Assembly (NCBI RefSeq): GCF_022842145.1
Contig: NZ_JALHQD010000006.1
Span: 1-64,000 of the forward strand
Source of the DNA: Tabrizicola sp.
Lineage (GTDB): Bacteria; Pseudomonadota; Alphaproteobacteria; Rhodobacterales; Rhodobacteraceae
Direction: 5' to 3'
DNA: 64,000 nucleotides
Below, piece after piece: positions 28,330 through 36,868 of the stretch. A model generated the notes under the pieces. It saw only the letters and a program-made list of their open reading frames with translations, had not been told where the DNA came from and made no database searches. Every line of letters starts with the position of its first letter. Position 1 is the first letter of the stretch. Made by a program: the position numbers and the translations under genes.

Positions 28330-29604
28330 ATGACGAACGGATTGCTTCATCCTACCCGCCGCGGTCTTCTGATGGCCGGGGGCGCAGGGCTTCTGACCGC
28401 CGCACTGCCGGGCTATGTCGCGGCGCAGGCAGCGCCCGTCAAGATCGGCTTCCAACTGCATCGGACCGGCATCGGTGCCGCCTATGGCCGCTGGTACGAG
28501 CGGACCGCCCAGGCCGCGCTGAAAGCGATCAACGATGCGGGTGGCATCGCTGGTCGCCCGGTGGAGATCCTGTTCGAGGACGATGCCACCGACCCCAAGC
28601 GCGGATCGGAAGTGGTGGACAAGCTTACCCAGTCCGATGGCTGCGATCTGGTGATGGGGACGCTGTTCAGCCATGTTGTCATGGGGTCCGCGCCCCGCGC
28701 CGGTGAGCTGAAGGTGCCCTACCTCGTCTGTTCCGAGGGCTACCACGTCGCCTCCGGCGCGTTGAACCGCTGGACGCTGCAGCCCGGCATCACCGACGTG
28801 CGCGCGCAGATCTCGACGATGGCACCCTGGGTGGCGGCCAACCTTGGCAAGAAGGTGACGATGGTCTTCCCGGACTACGCCTTCGGCCACGACCACCGCG
28901 ACTTCTTCACCGCCGCGATCCAGGCCCAGGGCGGCGAGGTCGTCGCCCAGATCGCGGTGCCGCCGACGGAAACCAGCTTCACCCGCTACTTCCCGCAGAT
29001 CCCGGCGGAAACCGAGGTGCTTTATCACGTCATGGTCGGCCCGGCCGTCCTGACCTTCGTCAAGGAACTGGGCGAGTTTTACGGGACCGGCGCAAAGCCA
29101 GCGCTCTTCGGCTTCATCGACAGCCTGGAGGCCGTGGACACCGCGACGCCGGGCCTGGAGTTTCTGGAAGGCAGTCACTTCTGGGAGGCCCATCCGCGCG
29201 TGAAGGCCGCCGACGCCGGTGAGCACGAGGGCCACTACCGCGCCGCCGTGGGGGTGGACGACAACGGCGCTTCGGTCAGCGATGCGGCGGATGTGTCGAC
29301 CTACAGCCACATGTTCTCGACCTGGGAGACGCTCTACTTCATCAAGCAGGCGATGGAGGCCTCGGGCTACACCGGCCCGGCTGACCGGCAGAAACTGGTC
29401 GAGGCGATGGAGGCGATCACCGATCTGCCCTACGGCATCGAACGGCCGCAGGGTGCCAAGCGCTTCAACGGGAAGACCCACCAGGTCTTCGGGGCGCAGC
29501 ACATCAGCCAGGTGCAAGGCGGCAAGCTGGTCAAGGTCCATACCACGACCATTGACGAGGGGATGTACGAGGACGCGGTCGACTACACGACGATGTACTT
29601 CTGA
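28330..29604 (+). CDS. Branched-chain/amide-type ABC substrate-binding protein (Tat)
   Basis: The 424-residue periplasmic binding protein of the LivK/AmiC/UrtA class has a twin-arginine signal (HPTRRGLLMAGGAGLLTAAL, then VAAQA). The mature part begins APVKIGFQLHRTGIGAAYG and contains INDAGGIAGRPVEILFEDD, typical of the family. The ATG at 28330 follows GGAGAG. It is followed by matching permeases and ATPases, so it probably delivers the heterocycle or a related amide. A Tat signal would suit cofactor-free folding before export. Confidence 0.9.
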   Translation: MTNGLLHPTRRGLLMAGGAGLLTAALPGYVAAQAAPVKIGFQLHRTGIGAAYGRWYERTAQAALKAINDAGGIAGRPVEILFEDDATDPKRGSEVVDKLTQSDGCDLVMGTLFSHVVMGSAPRAGELKVPYLVCSEGYHVASGALNRWTLQPGITDVRAQISTMAPWVAANLGKKVTMVFPDYAFGHDHRDFFTAAIQAQGGEVVAQIAVPPTETSFTRYFPQIPAETEVLYHVMVGPAVLTFVKELGEFYGTGAKPALFGFIDSLEAVDTATPGLEFLEGSHFWEAHPRVKAADAGEHEGHYRAAVGVDDNGASVSDAADVSTYSHMFSTWETLYFIKQAMEASGYTGPADRQKLVEAMEAITDLPYGIERPQGAKRFNGKTHQVFGAQHISQVQGGKLVKVHTTTIDEGMYEDAVDYTTMYF

Positions 29605-29626
29605 CGATCGCCTTCTGACAATCCCG

Positions 29627-29685
29627 GGGTGGGCGCATCGCCCACCCTACTTTGCCGCCAGCGCAGGGTGGGCAGTCCGCCCACC
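29627..29685. repeat. Two GGGTGGGC palindromic repeat units
   Basis: GGGTGGGCG-CAT-CGCCCACCC (29627-29647) is a perfect hairpin. A second unit, GGTGGGC-AGTCC-GCCCACC, spans 29667-29685. They lie between the binding-protein and permease genes. Related half-sites occur near 62786-62829. This looks like a REP-type intergenic element, which may trim or stabilise mRNA so that the binding protein is made in excess. Confidence 0.75.
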
Positions 29686-29705
29686 TTCCCCATCCACGGA
29701 CAAGC

Positions 29706-30584
29706 ATGGCCTTCGGACCCTTCCTGCTCCTTGCCCTGATGGAGGGCCTTGTAACTGCCGCCGTGCTGGCGCTGGCAGCCGCCGGGCTAAGCCTGGTCTT
29801 CGGCGTCATGCGGGTCGTCAACGTGGCGCATGGCGAGTTCTACATGCTGGGAGCAGTCCTTGCCTGGGCCGTGACCACCATGATCCCCGGCCCGCCTGCG
29901 CTGGCCTTCCTCGCCGCCGTCATCATCGCCCCGCTCCTGGTGGCCGCGCTCGCCGCTGCCGCAGATGGGTTGATCCTGAAGCGGCTGAACTACGACCCCG
30001 AGGCGACCATCGTGGCCACCATCGGCCTGCTCTACATCCTCCAGCAGGCTGCGCTCTCGCTTTACGGACCCAATGCCAACCCTGTCACCGCCCCCTTCGA
30101 GTGGCGCATCCAGCTGCCCTGGTTCGGGTATTCGGGCTACAAGCTGTTCGTCGTCTTCGCGGCCGGAATGGTGCTTCTGGCGCTATGGCTTTTCATGAAC
30201 CGCACTAAGGCGGGCCTCGTGATGCGCGCCACGCAAGTGGACCGCACCACGGCGCAGGCTTTTGGGATCAACGTCGACCGTGTCTACATGGGCACCTTCG
30301 CGCTTGGCGCAGGGCTTGCCGCACTGGCGGGCGTCTTGGTCGTCCCGATCCAGCAGGCGCAATACCTGATGGGTCATGACCCGCTGCTGCTTTCGTTCAT
30401 CGTGGTGATCATCGGTGGCCTTGGCTCTTTGCGCGGCACGTTGATCGCCGCCCTTGTGATCGGCCTTTCCGACGGCGTGATCTCGATGTTCTTCACGCCG
30501 ACGCTTGCCAAGATCCTTGCCACGCTTCTGGTCGCGATGGTCCTCGTCTTCCGCCCTCAGGGCCTGTTCGGAGCGAAGGCGTGA
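29706..30584 (+). CDS. Branched-chain-type ABC permease (LivH family)
   Basis: The 292-residue inner-membrane permease (MAFGPFLLLALMEGLVTAAV) has about eight hydrophobic segments and the LivH signatures AAAGLSLVFGVMRVVNVAHGEFYMLG and IGGLGSLRGTLIAAL. It forms the importer channel with the LivM-type protein. The start at 29706 excludes repeat-derived residues from an in-frame upstream extension. Its stop overlaps the next GTG start. Confidence 0.93.
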   Translation: MAFGPFLLLALMEGLVTAAVLALAAAGLSLVFGVMRVVNVAHGEFYMLGAVLAWAVTTMIPGPPALAFLAAVIIAPLLVAALAAAADGLILKRLNYDPEATIVATIGLLYILQQAALSLYGPNANPVTAPFEWRIQLPWFGYSGYKLFVVFAAGMVLLALWLFMNRTKAGLVMRATQVDRTTAQAFGINVDRVYMGTFALGAGLAALAGVLVVPIQQAQYLMGHDPLLLSFIVVIIGGLGSLRGTLIAALVIGLSDGVISMFFTPTLAKILATLLVAMVLVFRPQGLFGAKA

Positions 30585-31528
30585 CGGGGAACAGCAGCAA
30601 GGTCTGGATGCTGCACCTGGCACTGCTGGCGGTGTTGTTCTCCGCGCAGTACTGGCTGTCGCCCTACAACGTGACAAACCTGTCCCGGATCATGGTGCTG
30701 GCGGTCTTCGCGATGGGCTACAACCTTGCCTTTGGCTACACCGGCCTCCTAAGCCTTGGTCATGCCCTCCTTCTCGGCGCCGGGATGTATGCCGCGGGCC
30801 TGCCGGCCCAGCTTTGGGGCTGGAGCGCCGGTCCCGCCTTCATCGCGGGCATCGCCGGAGGCGGCCTTGTTGCCGCAGCGCTCGGCCTTCTGGCGCTGCG
30901 CACGGCGGGTGTCAGCTTCATGATCGTCACCCTGATGTTCGCCCAGGCCGGATATCTGACACTGCTCTACTTCGCCCCGGTCACCGGCGGGGATGACGGC
31001 TTTGCCGTGGTCGCCACCAGCCGCACCCTCATGGGCTTCGACCTTTCCACCGACACGCCCCGGTTCCTTGCCGCGCTGATGATCTTCGCCGTGGGTCTTC
31101 TTGCCAGCCTTGCCCTGGTTCGTTCGCCCTTCGGCAGAACGATGGTCGCCATGCGCGAGAACGAAGAGCGGTCCCGGATGCTTGGTTACAACCCCTTCAC
31201 CGTGAAGCTTGCTGCGCTTACCATTTCTGGCCTGTACGCCGGGGCCGCGGGGGCCGCCTACGCGATCCTCTTCGGCTATGTCGGTGCCAGCTTCGCCACG
31301 ATCCAGTATTCCATCCTGCCCATGCTCTACGTGCTTCTGGGCGGGGCGGGGACAACCCTCGGACCCTTCCTGGGCGCGCTTTTGATGTTCGCGCTGATCG
31401 AGGCCGCGACGGGCATCACCACCGCGCACCAGTTCATCGTCGGGGCGGCGCTGGTCGTTCTTGTCCTTTTCGCGCCGAAGGGCATCCTGGGCACGATCCG
31501 CGAAAGGTGGGTCAGATGGCTGCCCTGA
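30581..31528 (+). CDS. Branched-chain-type ABC permease (LivM family)
   Basis: The 315-residue second permease subunit has LivM-type features: GYNLAFGYTGLLSLGHALLLGAG, a polar MRENEERSRMLGYN loop and GGAGTTLGPFLGALL. The GTG start overlaps the LivH-type stop by 4 bp. Together with the other four proteins it completes a five-component uptake system; the substrate is inferred from cluster context only. Confidence 0.92.
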   Translation: MTGNSSKVWMLHLALLAVLFSAQYWLSPYNVTNLSRIMVLAVFAMGYNLAFGYTGLLSLGHALLLGAGMYAAGLPAQLWGWSAGPAFIAGIAGGGLVAAALGLLALRTAGVSFMIVTLMFAQAGYLTLLYFAPVTGGDDGFAVVATSRTLMGFDLSTDTPRFLAALMIFAVGLLASLALVRSPFGRTMVAMRENEERSRMLGYNPFTVKLAALTISGLYAGAAGAAYAILFGYVGASFATIQYSILPMLYVLLGGAGTTLGPFLGALLMFALIEAATGITTAHQFIVGAALVVLVLFAPKGILGTIRERWVRWLP

Positions 31529-32220
31529 TCGAAAGCCGGAACCTTGCGCTGCACTTCGGTGGCCTCAAGGCTGTGGACGGGGTCGACTTCACCCTGCAGC
31601 CCGGGGAAATCCACGGTCTCATCGGCCCGAACGGCGCTGGCAAGACGACCTTCGTCAGCCTTCTTTCCGGTCGCCGTCTGCCGCAGTCGGGAACCATCCA
31701 TCTGGCAGGAGAGGACATCACCCGACTTCCCGCCCACCTCCGGGTCCGCAGGGGCATTGCCTATACCTTCCAGATCACCTCGATCTTCCCGCGCCTTTCG
31801 GTCTTCGACAACGTGGCATTGGCCGTCCAGTCGCAGGGCGTATCGGACCTGTCCGGGAAGACCCTCGCCGCCCTGGCGCGCGTGGGGCTTGAGGGGCTGG
31901 AGGAGCAGGAGGCACAGACCCTGTCTTACGGCCACCAGCGGCTTCTGGAACTGGCGATGGGGCTGGCCCTGAACCCGAAGCTTCTGATCCTGGACGAGCC
32001 GACCCAGGGCCTGGCCGCCAGCGAGATCCAAGGCTTCAAGGACCTGGTCCGCAGCCTGGTCCCCGCGACCACCGTCCTTCTGATCGAACACAACATGGAG
32101 GTGGTGATGGACCTCGCCACCCGGATCACGGTGCTGACCTTTGGCCGCGTTCTCGCCTCGGGGACCCCTGCCGAGATTCGGGCCAACCCGTCTGTCCAGG
32201 AGGCCTATCTTGGCGCTTGA
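31516..32220 (+). CDS. Branched-chain-type ABC ATPase (LivG family)
   Basis: The 234-residue ATP-binding subunit has Walker A GPNGAGKTTF, the ABC signature here SYGHQ, and Walker B LLILDEPTQGL; it ends NPSVQEAYLGA as LivG proteins do. The ATG at 31516 follows GAAAGG at 8 nt and overlaps LivM by 13 bp; a GTG three codons earlier is a weaker option. It energises import from the cytoplasmic face. Confidence 0.94.
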   Translation: MAALIESRNLALHFGGLKAVDGVDFTLQPGEIHGLIGPNGAGKTTFVSLLSGRRLPQSGTIHLAGEDITRLPAHLRVRRGIAYTFQITSIFPRLSVFDNVALAVQSQGVSDLSGKTLAALARVGLEGLEEQEAQTLSYGHQRLLELAMGLALNPKLLILDEPTQGLAASEIQGFKDLVRSLVPATTVLLIEHNMEVVMDLATRITVLTFGRVLASGTPAEIRANPSVQEAYLGA

Positions 32221-32908
32221 CGTTCAGGGTCTGACCGCAGGCTACGGGCCGGTCACCGTACTTCGCGGGGTCGATTTCCGGGCCGAGCCGGGGCGGATCA
32301 CCTGCCTGATGGGTCGGAACGGCGTGGGAAAATCCACGTTCCTCAAAGCCTTGATGGGACTTCTTCCAGCGACGGCCGGGACCATCTCCCTTAACGGCCA
32401 GCCGCTGCACGGCCTGCCCGCACATCAGGTGCCAAGGTGCGGCTTGGCGTTCGTTCCGCAGGGCCGCCGCCTGTTCGGCCCACTTACCGTGGCCGAGAAC
32501 CTTGCCGTCGGTGGCCTGGTCCGTCGCAACGACCCCGCGCGGCTGGACGAGGTGCTGACTCTGTTTCCCCGGCTCCGCGACCGCCTTGGCCAGGTCGCTG
32601 GCACCCTGTCGGGTGGTGAACAGCAGATGCTCGCCATTGCCCGCGCGCTGTGCCTTGAGCCCAAGGTCCTGCTTCTGGATGAGCCGACCGAGGGGCTGCA
32701 ACCTTCGATCATCGCCCTCATTCAGGACGCGATTGTCACGCTGAAGGGCCAGGGCGTGGCGGTCGTACTGGTGGAGCAGCGCGTGGATTCAGTGCTGAAA
32801 CTGGCAGATCGGGTGGCGTTCATGGTCGCGGGCCGGATCGCCGAGACGCGGGATGCGGCGGGACTTGTGGCCGGCGATCCAGCGTTCCGGACCTATGTGG
32901 GGGTGTGA
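32210..32908 (+). CDS. Branched-chain-type ABC ATPase (LivF family)
   Basis: The 232-residue second ATPase has Walker A GRNGVGKSTF, signature LSGGEQQMLAIARAL and Walker B VLLLDEPTEGL. I chose the TTG at 32210 because CAGGAGG stands 6 nt upstream and the protein then begins LALDVQGLTAGYG, as LivF proteins do. It overlaps LivG by 11 bp. No in-frame ATG is near. Confidence 0.92.
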   Translation: MALDVQGLTAGYGPVTVLRGVDFRAEPGRITCLMGRNGVGKSTFLKALMGLLPATAGTISLNGQPLHGLPAHQVPRCGLAFVPQGRRLFGPLTVAENLAVGGLVRRNDPARLDEVLTLFPRLRDRLGQVAGTLSGGEQQMLAIARALCLEPKVLLLDEPTEGLQPSIIALIQDAIVTLKGQGVAVVLVEQRVDSVLKLADRVAFMVAGRIAETRDAAGLVAGDPAFRTYVGV

Positions 32909-32940
32909 ATGACGCGTAAAGCTGACCGCCGGGGGCGCGC

Positions 32941-34962
32941 ATGACGGGCCTTGTCGCAGGTGTCGACGTGGGCGGCACCTTCACGGACCTTGCGATCTTC
33001 GATCCGTCGACCGGGGAGGTCCGGCTGGCCAAGGTCCCGACCACGTTGCCGAACCAGTCGGGCGGCGTGCTGGCGGCCTTCGATGCGGCGGGGACCGATG
33101 ATCTCTCGCAGGTCGACCTGATCGTCCACGGCACGACCACCACGACCAACGCGGTGCTGGAGCGTCAGCTTGCGAACACCGGTCTCATCACCACGGCCGG
33201 ATTCCGCGACGTGCTGGAGCTTGGCCGCCGCACCCGTCCGCAGGCCTACGGGATGCACGGCCACTTCACGCCGGTGATCCCGCGCGACCTGCGGCTGGAA
33301 GTCCCCGAGCGGATGGATGCCCGTGGCCGCGTCCTGACGCCGCTGGACGAGGCCGCCCTGCGCACTGCCGTCACGCAATTGCGGGATCAGGGCTGCGAGG
33401 CGCTGGTGATCCATTTTCTCCACGCCTATGCCAACCCCGCGCACGAGCTACGGTCGGCCGAGATTGCGCGTCAGATATGGGCCAATGATTACATCACCTT
33501 GGGCCATGCTCTGCTGTCCGAATCCCGCGAGTACGAACGTGGCGTGACCGCGGCCGTCAACGCCTCGGTCCAGCCGCTGCTGGAACGCTACGTGGCGCGC
33601 CTGGCTGAAGAGTTGGCCGCGAAGGGCTACCGGCGCGACCTTCTGGTGATGAACGGCAATGGCGGGATGGTGGCCGCAAAGGACGTGGCGAAGGAAGCGG
33701 TCAAGACCGTGATGTCCGGTCCCGCCTCGGGCGTGATGGCGGCGGTTGCGACGGGCCGCAGGGCGGGGATGGCGAACCTCCTGACCTATGACATGGGCGG
33801 CACCAGCACCGATGTGGCGATGATCCGGAATGGCATTGCGCCCGTCTCGAACGAGATCGAGGTCGAATATGCCATGCCGATCCATGTGCCGATGGTGGAT
33901 GTGCGCACCGTCGGGGCCGGGGGCGGTTCCATCGCCAGGATCGATGCGGGCGGCATGCTGCGGGTGGGGCCGGAAAGCGCGGGATCGACGCCAGGCCCGG
34001 TCTGCTATGGCCGTGGGGGGACTCGGGTCACGATTTCGGACGCGAACCTGATCCTCGGTCGCTTGCCCGCCGACCGCTTCGGCCAGGCGGTCGAGGCGGC
34101 GCATCGCGCGATGCGGGACCAGATTGCCGCGCCGCTGGGGCTGTCGGTGGAAGAGGCCGCGGAAGCGGTGGTCCGCATCGCCAACACCCACATGGCCGGG
34201 GCGATCCGGATGGTTTCGATCTCGCTCGGGGCCGATCCGCGCGACTTTGCCCTTTTTGCCTTCGGAGGGGCGGGGCCGCTGCATGCCGTGGCACTGGCCA
34301 GGGAGTTGAACGTTCCCAAGGTGTTGATCCCCGCCCGGCCCGGTATCACCAACGCCCTCGGCTGCGTGGTGGCCGACCTGCGCCACGACTTCGTCCGCAC
34401 CCTGAACCGCCCGCTTGACGTGGTGGACATGGGCGACGTCCACGGGGTCCTTGCCACGCAGGAGGCCGAGGGGCGGCGTCTGATCGGGCTGGAGAAGATC
34501 GCGCTGACCACGGTGCGCGCCGAGTATTCCGCAGACATGCAGTTCGTGGGCCAGACGCATCTTCTGCGGGTGCGGCTGCCCTCAGGAAACCCGTCGCGCG
34601 ACCAATTGCAGCGCCTGTTTGAGGCGGCCTATCACACCCGCTTCCGCGTGGACCTGCCGACGATCCGGGCAAACCTGGTGAACCTGAACGTGTCGGTCAT
34701 CGGAGAGCGTCCGGCACTGGACCTGTCGCGGCTGATCGATCCGGCGGGGCGGCGGGAAAGGGCCCGGCCAGCCAGCACCCGGAAGGTCTGGTTCGGTGGC
34801 TGGCATGACACGCCCATTTACTGGCGGGACCACCTCCCGTTGAAGATCACCCTGCAAGGCCCGGCGATCATTGAGCAAATGGATACGACCATCGTGATGG
34901 ATCCCGGATCGACGGCAACACAGGACGCGGATGGCAACCTGATCGTCGAGGTAGGCACATGA
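32941..34962 (+). CDS. hyuA: Hydantoinase/oxoprolinase subunit A (HyuA type)
   Basis: The 673-residue ATP-binding subunit belongs to the hydantoinase/5-oxoprolinase family, which opens lactam or cyclic amide rings using ATP. Motifs are AGVDVGGTFTDLAIFD at the start, the phosphate loop HGTTTTTNAVLER, SGPASGVMAA and MGGTSTDVAMI. It is coupled to subunit B by a 4-bp overlap. In this cluster it is the best candidate for opening the lactam produced by ring hydroxylation and reduction. The substrate could be a piperidone, pyrrolidone or hydantoin; sequence does not tell. Confidence 0.9.
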   Translation: MTGLVAGVDVGGTFTDLAIFDPSTGEVRLAKVPTTLPNQSGGVLAAFDAAGTDDLSQVDLIVHGTTTTTNAVLERQLANTGLITTAGFRDVLELGRRTRPQAYGMHGHFTPVIPRDLRLEVPERMDARGRVLTPLDEAALRTAVTQLRDQGCEALVIHFLHAYANPAHELRSAEIARQIWANDYITLGHALLSESREYERGVTAAVNASVQPLLERYVARLAEELAAKGYRRDLLVMNGNGGMVAAKDVAKEAVKTVMSGPASGVMAAVATGRRAGMANLLTYDMGGTSTDVAMIRNGIAPVSNEIEVEYAMPIHVPMVDVRTVGAGGGSIARIDAGGMLRVGPESAGSTPGPVCYGRGGTRVTISDANLILGRLPADRFGQAVEAAHRAMRDQIAAPLGLSVEEAAEAVVRIANTHMAGAIRMVSISLGADPRDFALFAFGGAGPLHAVALARELNVPKVLIPARPGITNALGCVVADLRHDFVRTLNRPLDVVDMGDVHGVLATQEAEGRRLIGLEKIALTTVRAEYSADMQFVGQTHLLRVRLPSGNPSRDQLQRLFEAAYHTRFRVDLPTIRANLVNLNVSVIGERPALDLSRLIDPAGRRERARPASTRKVWFGGWHDTPIYWRDHLPLKITLQGPAIIEQMDTTIVMDPGSTATQDADGNLIVEVGT

Positions 34963-36653
34963 TCGATCCCGTCACGCTTGCCGTCATCCAGGCAGGGCTT
35001 CAGCAGGTCTGTGACGAGATGGACCTGACGTTTTCGCGGGCAGCCTTCTCTCCGGTGATTGCGGAGGCGGACGACCGGTCCGACGGGATCTATTCGGCAA
35101 GCGACGGAAGCCTTATTGCCCAAGGTTCCAAAGGGTTGCCGGTCTTTGTTGGAGTGATGCAGTTCTCGACCGCGACGATTTTGGAGCGCATCCGTTCCGG
35201 CATCACGGCGGCACCGCAGCCGGGTGACATCTACATCGTCAACGACCCCTATCTGGGTGGCACGCATCTGATGGACGTGCGCTTTGCCATGCCGGTCTGG
35301 CGGGCGGGGGAAATCTACTGCTGGCTGTCGAACACCGGCCACTGGCCCGACACCGGCGGGGCGGTTCCGGGCGGGTTCAGCGCCAGCGCGATCAGTGCCG
35401 AGCAGGAAGGACTGCGCCTGCCCCCGGTGAAGCTGTTCAAACAGGGAATGCTGGACCAGGAAATCTACCAGATCATCTGTTCCAACATCCGGGTGTCCGA
35501 GCAGCGGATCGGCGATGTGAAGGCTCAGGCCTCGGCATTGCTGGTCGGGGCAGAGCGGCTGGGGGCGCTGCTGGACCGGTATGGCGACGCGACGGTGACT
35601 GACGCGATTGCCGAGATGCGCAGGCTGGCGGCCAAGCAGATGCGGGCGATGATCGGGCTGATCCCGGAGGGTGTCTATCGGGCCACCGCCATCGTGGACA
35701 GCGACGGGGTGGTGAACGAACCCCTGACGATCGCGCTGGCGGTGACGAAGGCGGGCGACCAGCTGACCTTCGATTTCGCGGGGTCGTCGAAACCCTGCAT
35801 GGGGCCGATGAACTCGGTCCGGGCGACGACGCTGTCGGCAGTCTACCTGGCGATGCGGCATATCTTTCCGGATGTGCCGATCAGCGCGGGCGCCTTCGAG
35901 CCGCTGGAGGTTGTTGGTATTGAAGGGACTTTTCTGGATGCGCACTATCCGCGCCCGGTTTCCGGCTGTGCGGCCGAGGTCAGCCAGCGCATCGCCGAAG
36001 CGGTCTTTGCGGCGCTTGTGCAAGCCGTCCCCGGCTCTGTCACCGCGGCCCCGGCGGGAACCTCGGGCAACTTCGGGCTGGGTGGGCATGACCCGGAAAA
36101 GGGCCGGGATTATGTGATGTACCAGATCTCGGGCGGGGGCTATGGCGGTTTTGCGGGAGGCGACGGGATCGCCAACGGCTGTTCGACCATCGGCATTTCC
36201 AAGGCCCCGCCGGTCGAGATCATGGAGCAGACCTACCCCGTCCTGTACCGCCGCTATGCGCTGCACGAAGGGTCGGGCGGGGCGGGGCAGCACCGGGGCG
36301 GCTTTGGCGTGGACTACGAGATCGAACTGCTGCGCGGTGAGGCCCGGGCGTCGTTTGTCATGGACCACGGGCGGGTCGGGCCGCAGGGGGCCCTGGGGGG
36401 CCAGGACGGTGCGGTGAACCGGGTGGAGGTGATCCGGGATGGCGTGGTCATGGTGCCGGAGCATCTGTCGAAGGCGCAGGACATCGCCTTGAAACCGGGC
36501 GACCGGGTGCGGGTCAGGACGCCGGGGGGCGGGGGCTACGGCCCACCGGAAAAGCGTGATCCGGCGCTGGTGGCCGAGGATGTCCGGCTGGGGCGCTACA
36601 CGGCGGAGGAGGCTGCGCGGCACTGGCCGGGATGGTCCGACGGAGGCGTCTGA
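34959..36653 (+). CDS. hyuB: Hydantoinase/oxoprolinase subunit B (HyuB type)
   Basis: The 564-residue partner starts MIDPVTLAVIQAGLQQVCDE and has typical HyuB stretches: EADDRSDGIYSASDG, GDIYIVNDPYLGGTHLMDV, VSGCAAEVSQRIAEAV and a C-terminal RVRTPGGGGYGPPEKRD. It completes the ATP-dependent cyclic-amide hydrolase with the preceding subunit. It is the last gene of the cluster. Downstream, 215 bp hold only a small CTTGG/CCAAG hairpin (36654-36667) before the convergent efflux operon. Confidence 0.91.
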   Translation: MIDPVTLAVIQAGLQQVCDEMDLTFSRAAFSPVIAEADDRSDGIYSASDGSLIAQGSKGLPVFVGVMQFSTATILERIRSGITAAPQPGDIYIVNDPYLGGTHLMDVRFAMPVWRAGEIYCWLSNTGHWPDTGGAVPGGFSASAISAEQEGLRLPPVKLFKQGMLDQEIYQIICSNIRVSEQRIGDVKAQASALLVGAERLGALLDRYGDATVTDAIAEMRRLAAKQMRAMIGLIPEGVYRATAIVDSDGVVNEPLTIALAVTKAGDQLTFDFAGSSKPCMGPMNSVRATTLSAVYLAMRHIFPDVPISAGAFEPLEVVGIEGTFLDAHYPRPVSGCAAEVSQRIAEAVFAALVQAVPGSVTAAPAGTSGNFGLGGHDPEKGRDYVMYQISGGGYGGFAGGDGIANGCSTIGISKAPPVEIMEQTYPVLYRRYALHEGSGGAGQHRGGFGVDYEIELLRGEARASFVMDHGRVGPQGALGGQDGAVNRVEVIRDGVVMVPEHLSKAQDIALKPGDRVRVRTPGGGGYGPPEKRDPALVAEDVRLGRYTAEEAARHWPGWSDGGV

Positions 36654-36868
36654 CTTGGTCGGCCAAGCCGTTGAGAACGCTGTTTTAATGACGCCAGGCG
36701 CTGCAAATCCGGCGATCTGCAGTGCGTCTACAGGGCGTATTCATTCCATGCATACGCACGTGCATCCCATAAGCCGTTAACCACCCTGCGAGGCAGGACG
36801 CGCCGACCCCCCGCCCTGGCCCGCTTGCGTGCGGGGAAAGGCGAGGGATCGTGCTGGCACTGCGCGGC

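Noticed and set aside
36654-36868. Small gene or strong terminator after HyuB
   Set aside because: Only a 5-bp hairpin without a T-run and no open frame with a start signal.
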